Below are positions 5,172 to 11,230 of a stretch of 11,230 nucleotides of DNA, piece after piece. Source of the stretch: Candidatus Omnitrophota bacterium. GTDB lineage: Bacteria; Omnitrophota; Gorgyraeia; B26-G9. The stretch is taken from positions 1-11,230 of the forward strand of contig JAKLQT010000174.1 of the NCBI GenBank assembly GCA_022013205.1, read 5' to 3'. The position numbers were made by a program, and so were the translations under genes. The notes below the pieces were generated by a model, which did no database searches, was not told the DNA's origin, and worked only from the letters and a program-made list of their open reading frames with translations. The first letter of the stretch is position 1, and every line of letters starts with the position of its first letter.

Positions 5172-6416
5172 TTAGAAATCAACCACTGCTTCCATCGTAA
5201 AGCCATCGCCATTTAATGTGCCGCCCTTAATCGTGTCCTGCCAGCGGTAGGCTGTCTTGAACACAACATGCTCCCACGGTGAAACATTAACACCTATTTC
5301 AAAAGAAGAACGTTCCCCATAACTTTCATACTGGCTCACTGCGCTGGGCGAGTCAACATTAGGGTTACACCATTGGTAACGCATAACCGGCTGTACAAAG
5401 TTGAAACCGTTTTCATTATCCAGCACTTTATATCCGGCTACAATATAGTAGGTCTGCTGTGTAACTGTCCCGCCCGGCCATTTGCCTGAGCCGGTATCCG
5501 CTGGCGCGTCAAAGTCAAGTTGTAAAAGGCCAATCATCGAATCCAGCCTGCCGCTGCTATAAAAAAGTTCCGAAGTCACGTAGGTAAAATCATATAGATC
5601 ATTAGTATCGTATTTGCCGGTCATCGCTTCTATGCGCCACAATAAACCTTCAAACGGTGAAAATCCCATTCTCCAGGATATTGCCTTATTGTCGTTATTA
5701 TCATAAGACTGGCGGCTGGAATTGAACTGTTCGTAAACATAACCGTTTGATTGCATCACAGAAGGAGCCTTACTACCCAAATCTCCCGGGCCATTACTGA
5801 CCATCAACCCGTATTCAAGAAACGCATCGCTGTCTTCCATCAGCCAAAAGCGCCCGGTCGCGCAAATACCCGCATCCCACCAACCGGTAAAACGCAGGAA
5901 CCGTTCATAAAGATACGGCTGCCAGGTAAAGAATCTGTAGGTGGACGTTGGATAATAAACCTTTTCCTCGGAACCAAGCATAACAAACTGCCTGCCGATT
6001 GAAAGGTTGAATTCCATGCTCGGATGCCAGAGCAAACGCTCTGCACAGGGTTTAAAACTACTTCCGTGATACAATTCAAATTCACATTCAACCAGTACGG
6101 TCGGGGTGATTTCAGAGATGATATCCACATAAAAACTCTGCGGTAAAAAGGTGCTTTCTCCTGAAGCAACTGAGCTGGAAGTACCATCGGCATAATATCC
6201 CTGAACATTTCTGTCAAGATTCAAAAACTGTGTACTTAAAAAACCATGGATTTCAGGAAGCGCTGCCTCAAAACCGTAAGGGAGCCCTTTTTGCGTAAAA
6301 ACAACATCTCTTCCTGCTTCCCCCCCTGATTTCTCTGCCGCGTACACATTCGAAACCATTCCGGCAATCATAAACATGATTGCACAATAAAAAACTAATT
6401 TATTCATTTTCTTCAT
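5172..6416 (-). CDS. Porin-like outer-membrane beta-barrel protein
   Basis: The 414-residue protein has a Sec signal peptide (MKKMNK, hydrophobic 7-23, cleavage after NVYA at 26). The mature chain is rich in aromatics, Gly, Ser and Asn, in alternating strands. Examples are IHGFLSTQFL (56-65), ISEITPTVLVECEFELYHG and MRYQWCNPN, and the C-terminal strand ends in GFTMEAVVDF. A terminal Phe on an amphipathic strand is the recognition signal for the BAM machinery. The layout resembles phosphate-selective/OprO-P-like and related general porins, but substrate specificity cannot be read. Mature Cys residues in the barrel are few. AAGGAGG 7 nt before the ATG decides for this start rather than Met4. 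The secreted helical protein follows after 15 nt. Its presence is the clearest evidence in the window for an outer membrane. Confidence 0.85.
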   Translation of the reverse strand: MKKMNKLVFYCAIMFMIAGMVSNVYAAEKSGGEAGRDVVFTQKGLPYGFEAALPEIHGFLSTQFLNLDRNVQGYYADGTSSSVASGESTFLPQSFYVDIISEITPTVLVECEFELYHGSSFKPCAERLLWHPSMEFNLSIGRQFVMLGSEEKVYYPTSTYRFFTWQPYLYERFLRFTGWWDAGICATGRFWLMEDSDAFLEYGLMVSNGPGDLGSKAPSVMQSNGYVYEQFNSSRQSYDNNDNKAISWRMGFSPFEGLLWRIEAMTGKYDTNDLYDFTYVTSELFYSSGRLDSMIGLLQLDFDAPADTGSGKWPGGTVTQQTYYIVAGYKVLDNENGFNFVQPVMRYQWCNPNVDSPSAVSQYESYGERSSFEIGVNVSPWEHVVFKTAYRWQDTIKGGTLNGDGFTMEAVVDF

Positions 6417-6552
6417 TGACTAACCTCCTTAGATTAACATTAACCTCAAAAGCAGCATCCATTGCTATATTTAAAAACCTTTCCTTTACGCATCCCCCCC
6501 TTCTCAGGTTTTCTACGGCTTTGCATCCCCTTATTCTTATTCCGCCTTATGT
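6417..6552 (-). other. Intergenic leader of the porin with repeated GGGGATGC boxes
   Basis: On the minus strand GGGGATGC occurs twice (6530-6523 and 6497-6490), 33 nt apart; the second is preceded by further Gs to make a run of seven. The first continues as GATGCAAAGCC, which resembles the GACGCAAAGCC core of c-di-GMP-I riboswitches, but the companion GGCAAACC and GAAA tetraloop parts are not found. No clear promoter or terminator was seen. The only certain element is the strong porin ribosome site at 6424-6430. Confidence 0.3.
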
Positions 6553-7149
6553 TTAAAAATCCGCTTTTTTTGAACACGCGCCGCTTTCTTCCTTAATATA
6601 CTTAATAGCCTTTGCCTGCGCGGCTAAATAACTGATAAACCCTAATTTGTTCCGCGGCACATCCCAGAGCAAATTACTTGAAGCATAAGACCCCTTAGCG
6701 CCGGATCCAGCTTGTGTTTCACTTCCTTTTTCAAATTCAAGCTCTATAAGCGCGTCCGCCCCTATCTGATACGCTTTTTCCTTGAGAACAGAAATAATAT
6801 CATTCCTGGAGGCGCCTCTTATCTTGATTATTCCCATTTCAGTATAAGGAGAGGATGGAAATGATTCCAATATTTCTATCTCTTGCGGCGAAGCATTACA
6901 ATCAGTTCGGTGTTCGTTAGGAATATAATTAACATATGTGCCAACACACCCTGCCTGCATAATCACGCAGCTCACCGCAAATAATTTTAGAAGTTTATAT
7001 TTTATTAAATTCTTACAGGCTCCAAGCCCCAACACATTATCTTGTGAAGCACCCTGCCGGCATTGCCTATATGTTGGGTATATGATTTTTCTGATTTGCG
7101 GCAGCATTATATAATACAGGTTTATTGGGTCTACTAAACCTAAGCGCAT
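6553..7149 (-). CDS. Putative lipoprotein with YbjQ/DUF4156-like domain; start uncertain
   Basis: The 198-residue frame contains a hydrophobic segment at about 53-67 ending in MQAGC (C68), a plausible lipobox, so the mature protein would be a lipidated envelope protein. The mature part holds SPYTEMGIIKIRGASRN (100-116) and LKEKAYQIGADALIELEF (122-139). This 'aligned sheet then GADA-hI' pattern is typical of YbjQ and DUF4156-type small domains; the function of these is poorly known. The start is doubtful. The ATG at 7149 has a distant AGGGGA, but it puts 52 polar and mixed residues before the hydrophobic stretch, far too long for a lipoprotein signal. In-frame GTG (7035) or TTG (7032) would give a normal 29- or 28-residue signal but lack a good ribosome site. 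A TATAAT-type promoter lies inside the extension, supporting a later start. The porin follows after 136 nt. Confidence 0.7.
   Translation of the reverse strand: MRLGLVDPINLYYIMLPQIRKIIYPTYRQCRQGASQDNVLGLGACKNLIKYKLLKLFAVSCVIMQAGCVGTYVNYIPNEHRTDCNASPQEIEILESFPSSPYTEMGIIKIRGASRNDIISVLKEKAYQIGADALIELEFEKGSETQAGSGAKGSYASSNLLWDVPRNKLGFISYLAAQAKAIKYIKEESGACSKKADF
7106..7133 (-). promoter_or_regulatory. Possible second promoter inside the lipoprotein 5' region
   Basis: TAGACC (7133-7128, 4 of 6 to the -35 consensus), a 16-nt spacer and a perfect TATAAT (7111-7106). It falls within the reading frame of the lipoprotein as annotated from 7149, which would make sense if the true start is downstream. 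An inverted repeat (TGTTGGG 7034-7028 with CCCAACA 7078-7072) follows it and would be transcribed. Confidence 0.35.
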
Positions 7150-7234
7150 ATAATCAAATCCCCTGCTTTCAATTGTAACAACTTTAGATAATATAGATTC
7201 AATTAACTCATTCTCAATATTATACTTAATTTAA

Positions 7235-7263
7235 ATTTTAACAAACATAAGATACATTGTCAA
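7235..7263 (-). promoter_or_regulatory. Promoter of the lipoprotein-porin gene group (extended -10)
   Basis: TTGACA (7263-7258), a 17-nt spacer and TAAAAT (7240-7235), with TG one base before the -10 (TGTTAAAAT). The architecture is the same as the pyr promoter at 2302-2330. Transcription would begin near 7228, giving a leader of about 80 nt to the ATG at 7149. It lies about 40 nt past the glycosyltransferase stop, so it separates the two transcription units. Confidence 0.8.
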
Positions 7264-7264
7264 T

Positions 7265-7280
7265 AAAAAAACTCGTAGTT
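7265..7280 (-). terminator. Weak candidate terminator after the glycosyltransferase gene
   Basis: On the minus strand AACT-ACG-AGTT forms a 4-bp stem followed by a run of Us, and it is preceded by a run of nine As (7292-7284) that could pair with the U-run to lengthen it. It sits between the glycosyltransferase stop and the next promoter, where a terminator is expected, but the stem has little GC. Confidence 0.3.
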
Positions 7281-7302
7281 GTGTTTTTTTTTGCATTCGT
7301 TT

Positions 7303-9354
7303 CTAATGTTTATCTATCTTAGAAAGAATCTCCATAACCTTTGAACGCATTGCCTTAGATTTTTCACTTTCGCCCCGGCGCTCATAGAATCCCGCCAGGT
7401 TATAATAACATTCCAAATATTCAGGATCCAGTTTAATAGCCATTCTATATTCAGCCTCTGAGTGCTTGTAGCGTTCCAGCTTTTCATAAACCACTCCCAG
7501 GTGGTTGTGAACCGGCGCAAAATCCCTGGATATTATTTTTGCCTGCTGCAAAACCTTCAAAGCTTTTATAAATTGCAGTTTTTGAATATAGGCCGCGCCA
7601 ATATTAACCATTGTTCCCGCGTCCTCCGGGTCAATAGCCAGGGCCTTTTCATAATATGCCAATGCTTCATCAAGCTTATTTTGCCGGGCTAAGGAAAAGC
7701 CTATATTTGAATACGCAGCTGAATCATCAGGATCCGAGATTATCGTTTCCTCAAACTTAGCGATCGCCTTTTCGTATTGCCCTGCCTCAAGATACAAAAC
7801 ACCCAGGTTATACACCGCGTCAAGATTATTCGGGTCCACCTGCTGTGCCATAATAAAGGACTTTAATGCCTTTTGAGTCTGCCCTTTATAGCGGAAGGCT
7901 GTCCCGAGATTAAATAACCAGCGCGACTTATTATCTGCGGCTGCATCGAAAAATCTCGTATTTACAAAAGCAAACATTACAAATAAAAGTATCAGCGATA
8001 GAGTTAATGTTTTATATTCCCTCTGTTTAAATTTATTAATGAGCCAGATTAAAGCAAATGAAGCGAATATGATAAAGTAAGGAACGACCGCTACGCGGTA
8101 GCGGCTGACAACAAAGAATATGATCATAAGTAAAAATTGCGACAGGATAAAAAAGTCAAGCAGCATTACCTCCTTCTCTTTTTTAAAAGATACCGCTATC
8201 CCAAGCAAAGCCAGCGGGCAGATTATCCCGAACGGAAAGGAAATAAATTTTCCTGAGAAAACCAGTATCCGCAGCAAAGACGACCACATCCTGAAAAAAT
8301 AAATACTCTGGTTCTCGGGAATTTCATAAGCATTGAAAAAATAATAGAATTTACGCGTAAGTAAATTGAACCATTTTCCGGGGTTTTCTACGACAAACCG
8401 CAACGCTTTAAATGTCCAGAAATCGGAGACCTCAGACGGTTTCATCTTCCTGCCTTCAATCCGCTCAGCCGTTTTTATTGAAGATACCCATACATTATCT
8501 TTCCAGCCGCGATAGGAATAGTCTCTTGATGGAGGGGCCGCTGTCTTCCCGTCAGCATATGGATTATTTCCTATGTAAAGATTGATCCCGCCTGTTGATG
8601 AAAGCAGGACAAAATCCTCACCCTGAAGATAATTCCGTATGGCAAAAGGCATAAGCATCAGCACTACTGCAATTACTATACTCAGCAGCGGAATTAATCT
8701 TTTATTTTTAACAGCCTTGAATCCAACCGATGCCTTTTTGTCATACAGATATATCCAAAAAAGCATTAAAGGAAAAAACAAGATAACATTAGCGCTTACC
8801 TGCAGCGCTATCCCAAATAATGTACCGCAGCCAAGCCATTTAAAAATATTCGGATTATCCACTGTGTGCAGAAGCGCTAAAAGCATCCCGATATTAAAAA
8901 ACAATGCCAGAGTTACATTCAGGAATTGTGCGTCAAAATAGATAAACACCCCGTATATACTGCAGATAAAAGCGGCAATAATTCCGACATTTCTGCTAAA
9001 AACCTTTTTGCCCAGAAAATAGACTAAAACACAGTTAAATGCCCCCAAGACCGCCTGAACAACTCTGGCAGCCATAAATCCGCTGCCCAGGATTTTAAAA
9101 AGCACAGCCAGGAAGTATACATAAAGCGGAACACGCGGGGCGACAACCCCCCGCAGCAGCCAGTCTCCGGCTGAGATACGCTTGGCAAATAAATAGTGCG
9201 AAAGCGCGTCAATGACCGGGCTCTCAAAAAAAGGATTTTGCCTGAACTGGTATAGATATACAAGCCTGAGAAAAAGAGCCAGCAGGAAAATCGCGCTTAT
9301 CCAAAGGAAATTTTTCACTTTTTCATTACTATTATTCTTATTCATTAAATTCAT
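7303..9354 (-). CDS. GT-C (PMT/ArnT-like) membrane glycosyltransferase with six C-terminal TPRs
   Basis: The N-terminal 470 residues are a polytopic membrane protein with about 10 or more hydrophobic segments (first 16-34, last 449-465). The first extracytoplasmic loop, VIDALSHYLFAKRI (47-60) and RVPLYVYFLAVLF (74-86), matches the GT39/PMT_2 family. These enzymes transfer a sugar from a polyprenyl-phosphate donor on the outer face of the inner membrane, and D49 is the likely catalytic Asp. A larger soluble loop (about 242-330) carries GGINLYIGNNP. From 477 to 680 there are six TPRs in exact 34-residue register (477, 511, 545, 579, 613, 647), with typical W/Y-NLG-Y and A-DP positions. Topology should place the TPRs outside the cytoplasm, as in animal TMTC O-mannosyltransferases; this comparison is by layout only. 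The start overlaps the upstream stop as ATGA, and no ribosome site is visible, so translation is coupled. Acceptor (protein, glycan or lipid) unknown. Confidence 0.85.
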   Translation of the reverse strand: MNLMNKNNSNEKVKNFLWISAIFLLALFLRLVYLYQFRQNPFFESPVIDALSHYLFAKRISAGDWLLRGVVAPRVPLYVYFLAVLFKILGSGFMAARVVQAVLGAFNCVLVYFLGKKVFSRNVGIIAAFICSIYGVFIYFDAQFLNVTLALFFNIGMLLALLHTVDNPNIFKWLGCGTLFGIALQVSANVILFFPLMLFWIYLYDKKASVGFKAVKNKRLIPLLSIVIAVVLMLMPFAIRNYLQGEDFVLLSSTGGINLYIGNNPYADGKTAAPPSRDYSYRGWKDNVWVSSIKTAERIEGRKMKPSEVSDFWTFKALRFVVENPGKWFNLLTRKFYYFFNAYEIPENQSIYFFRMWSSLLRILVFSGKFISFPFGIICPLALLGIAVSFKKEKEVMLLDFFILSQFLLMIIFFVVSRYRVAVVPYFIIFASFALIWLINKFKQREYKTLTLSLILLFVMFAFVNTRFFDAAADNKSRWLFNLGTAFRYKGQTQKALKSFIMAQQVDPNNLDAVYNLGVLYLEAGQYEKAIAKFEETIISDPDDSAAYSNIGFSLARQNKLDEALAYYEKALAIDPEDAGTMVNIGAAYIQKLQFIKALKVLQQAKIISRDFAPVHNHLGVVYEKLERYKHSEAEYRMAIKLDPEYLECYYNLAGFYERRGESEKSKAMRSKVMEILSKIDKH

Positions 9355-10847
9355 GTTTTTAATTCCGGTATGATGAATTTACTAAAAACAGCCCTGATGA
9401 GATATAATGGTTTTCTGAATATAAATTTATAATAAATCTTAAAGAATTTAAACGGATTTCTTAAAATTAATTTTAAATTGTACTTCCAATACCATTTTCT
9501 GCGCAGGCTTTCCAAAAATTTCCGGTCGAAATTTTCCGTCTTAAAACTTGACTTGAAGTAATCAAGAAAAACAGAATTCTCACTTAAATACCCCCTCTTG
9601 ATGCACTCCTTATAAATCTCTGTTCCGGGAAGAGGATTAGCCAGAAAAAGCGACACACGGTCCAGCTTGATAAGCTCCATGAATTTCAAAGTGTTGTATA
9701 TCCCCTGTTTCGTTTCCTGAGGAAACCCGATGATAAAAAAACCGTATGTATCGATGCCGTGGCGAGCGATCATCTTTGCCGTCTGCAAAGCTTTATCAAG
9801 GTCAATTGGTTTTTTAATAATATCGCGCAGAGTCTTTTTGTCTCCGCTTTCAATTGCCAGAGTAATCTCATAACAGCCGCTTTTTTTCATCAACTCAATA
9901 AGCTCTTCATCAATCGTCCATACAGCGATGCCGTTTGGCGTATTCCAGGTAAAATTAAATTTTCTGTCAATCATGCCCTGAAATATTTTTTTCGCCCTTT
10001 GCTTATCAAGTGTAAGATTATCATCAAAAAACTTAATTTCCTTAACGCCTATTCTTTTGAGCCGCGCCATTTCATCAAGCACATTTTCCGCGCTTCGCAT
10101 ACGGTAATTCCTGCCCCAGTAAACAGAAGAACTGCAGAAGCTGCACTCATAAGGGCATCCGCGGGAAGTTATCATGTTCATTGCAGGGCTCTGTCTGCTG
10201 ATCAAACCCATAGGCAGATCTATTTTAAAATATTTTTCAAGGTTCAGCAAATCACGCGCAGGATACGCAATATCATCTATATTTTCAATGAAATCCTTTT
10301 TAGGATTAACTCTTGTCTGTCCATTATCCTTAAAAGCAATACCGTCAATATTATAATATGAACTTCCTTTATTAAAACTATCCAGCAGCCTCTTAAAAGT
10401 ATCCTCTCCTTCACCTAAAACTATAAAATCAAGGCCGCTGCAGGAATTCAGGCAAACCTGCGGCAGAAAGCTCGGATGCGTACCGCCACTCACGGTTATA
10501 ATTTCACCCGAAACCGACTTTATACTTTTGCAAATCTCGGCGACTACCTCAAACTGACTGGAATATAAACAGGAAATACCGACAACATCAGGAGAAAATT
10601 CCTCCACTCTGGCCTTTATCTGATCAGGTGTCAGGCCGTAACGCCTGAATCCATGCGCAACAGAACACTCAACATCATACCCTTCAAGAGCCGCATCCAG
10701 GAGCCTTACCTCATAATCATCCCGCAGGTATGCCCCCAGATAGCCTATCCCCAGCGGCGGCATGATCTGCTTTGGGCTCTCGGTAGAAAAAACAACCGGA
10801 GGAAATATCAGCATAACTTTTCGGATTCTTTTTTGTGACTGTCTCAT
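9351..10847 (-). CDS. B12-binding-domain radical SAM protein
   Basis: The 498-residue protein begins with a cobalamin-binding-like Rossmann domain (about 8-155: VMLIFPP 11-17, PLGIGYLGAYL 31-41, PDVVGISCLY 86-95, GGTHPSFLP 121-129, FIVLGEGEDT 141-150). The radical SAM domain follows, with the [4Fe-4S]-binding CPYECSFC at 231-238 (C231, C235, C238). Later marks are FFDDNLTLD (273-281), LAIESGDKKTL (330-340) and GFPQETKQG (374-382). The DxHxxG motif is absent, as in most of this class. Such enzymes methylate unreactive carbons or carry out other radical chemistry on lipids, glycans and natural products; the substrate cannot be told. The last 45 residues are basic and aromatic (RNPFKFFKIYYKF) and probably associate with the membrane. 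It overlaps both neighbours by 4 nt (ATGA) and lacks its own clear ribosome site, so it is made together with the glycosyltransferase. Confidence 0.9.
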   Translation of the reverse strand: MRQSQKRIRKVMLIFPPVVFSTESPKQIMPPLGIGYLGAYLRDDYEVRLLDAALEGYDVECSVAHGFRRYGLTPDQIKARVEEFSPDVVGISCLYSSQFEVVAEICKSIKSVSGEIITVSGGTHPSFLPQVCLNSCSGLDFIVLGEGEDTFKRLLDSFNKGSSYYNIDGIAFKDNGQTRVNPKKDFIENIDDIAYPARDLLNLEKYFKIDLPMGLISRQSPAMNMITSRGCPYECSFCSSSVYWGRNYRMRSAENVLDEMARLKRIGVKEIKFFDDNLTLDKQRAKKIFQGMIDRKFNFTWNTPNGIAVWTIDEELIELMKKSGCYEITLAIESGDKKTLRDIIKKPIDLDKALQTAKMIARHGIDTYGFFIIGFPQETKQGIYNTLKFMELIKLDRVSLFLANPLPGTEIYKECIKRGYLSENSVFLDYFKSSFKTENFDRKFLESLRRKWYWKYNLKLILRNPFKFFKIYYKFIFRKPLYLIRAVFSKFIIPELKT

Positions 10848-11230
10848 TTTTTAATTATTCTAATCAGATCCACCCAGATCATTCGAAAACACATCACCGG
10901 ATGCCTGATGATAATGCTTAGGTACTTCTTAAAAAAACGGACAGGATGCCGGAACATCTGTCCAATATTATATAACGTAAACTGCGTAAGCACCATTCCC
11001 TCGATCTCTTTGGAGGTAAAATCCTCGGTATCAATATGCGCCAGGCCATATTCCACGTTTTCAAAACAAAAATCGTCTTTGATATAGCCTTTCACCAGGC
11101 AGGTCTCATATAATTCAGAGCCCGGAGTTGGGTTGGCCATAAAAAACCAAGCACTGTCTAAGTCCATTTTCCAGGCAAAGTCAAAGGTTTTTCTGACCTG
11201 CTCCTTTGTTTCTCCGGGAAATCCGGAGAT
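10844..11230 (-). CDS. Second radical SAM protein, C-terminal 128 residues (partial, runs off the right edge)
   Basis: The frame is open from the right window edge to the TGA at 10846-10844. The visible part is a paralogue of the next gene's C-terminal half: ISGFPGETKEQV aligns with IIGFPQETKQGI, FFMANPTPGSELYETC with LFLANPLPGTEIYKEC. The basic tail RHPVRFFKKYLSIIIRHP aligns with RNPFKFFKIYYKFIFRKP. The Fe-S cysteines and any B12 domain lie outside the window, so assignment as radical SAM rests on this similarity and the GFPxET motif. The first in-frame ATG at 11167 is not the start, because homology continues upstream of it. Its stop overlaps the next start by 4 nt. It may act on the same pathway intermediate or an adjacent carbon. 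Confidence 0.85.
   Translation of the reverse strand: MSGFPGETKEQVRKTFDFAWKMDLDSAWFFMANPTPGSELYETCLVKGYIKDDFCFENVEYGLAHIDTEDFTSKEIEGMVLTQFTLYNIGQMFRHPVRFFKKYLSIIIRHPVMCFRMIWVDLIRIIKK

Noticed and set aside
5840..6217. A 125-residue minus-strand frame inside the porin gene
   Set aside because: It is an out-of-frame shadow of a gene with a signal peptide, good ribosome site and beta-barrel C-terminus.
6447..6494. A 15-codon minus-strand ORF (MRKGKVFKYSNGCCF) before the porin
   Set aside because: The G-run directly abuts the ATG with no spacing, and nothing ties it to a regulatory hairpin; chance is likely.
6490..6530. TPP riboswitch, suggested by GGGG, ATGC and CTGAGA near each other
   Set aside because: The conserved ACCTGATC and GCGNAGGGA parts are missing and the downstream gene is a porin.
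9759..10361. A 200-residue plus-strand open frame antisense to the radical SAM gene
   Set aside because: The opposite strand carries a full set of radical SAM motifs; the plus-strand frame has no ribosome site and no recognisable domain.
1..11230. CRISPR array, tRNA, rRNA, insertion sequence or prophage
   Set aside because: No regularly spaced repeats, cloverleaf-like segments, transposase motifs or phage genes were seen.

Overview
All genes in this window read leftward (minus strand). The window suggests a Gram-negative, probably uncultivated anaerobic bacterium. Outer-membrane features are present (a porin ending in Phe, a lipoprotein), while the pyrimidine operon is PyrR-controlled, as in Firmicutes and Thermus. 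Cobalamin-dependent radical SAM enzymes stand in tandem next to a membrane glycosyltransferase, as is common in deep-branching lineages such as Omnitrophota. That lineage is an inference from gene content, not a demonstrated assignment.

Layout in transcription order, right to left. (1) 11230-7303: two paralogous B12-binding radical SAM proteins (the first cut by the window edge) and a GT-C membrane glycosyltransferase with six C-terminal TPRs. They are joined by two 4-nt ATGA overlaps and look like one translationally coupled surface-glycan or lipid-modification operon. (2) 7263-4563: a strong extended -10 promoter, a putative lipoprotein with a YbjQ/DUF4156-like domain, a porin-like outer-membrane barrel and a small secreted helical protein of unknown function. 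(3) 4530-4487: a perfect 18-bp inverted repeat, then a complete methyl-accepting chemotaxis protein with a Cache-type periplasmic sensor. (4) 2330-1: a pyrR-pyrB-pyrC operon with a fully legible control region; pyrC runs off the left edge.

The most informative part is the pyr leader (2330-2188). It reads, in order: promoter (TTGACA, 17 nt, TAAATT with TGn extension), a perfect match to the PyrR RNA-binding loop, an immediately adjacent Shine-Dalgarno, a 15-codon leader peptide, and an intrinsic terminator whose two arms are made from the leader-peptide codons and stop. The reading I favour is that UMP-bound PyrR covers the leader start site, ribosomes stay off and the terminator forms. When pyrimidines are scarce, a ribosome translating to the UAG inside the 3' arm melts the hairpin and pyrRBC is transcribed. 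This is the kind of coupled transcription-translation attenuation proposed for Thermus pyr, rather than the three-hairpin switch of Bacillus. Between the attenuator and pyrR lies a non-coding block resembling a dispersed CACAGAG-type intergenic repeat.

No CRISPR array, tRNA, rRNA, transposase or phage gene was seen.
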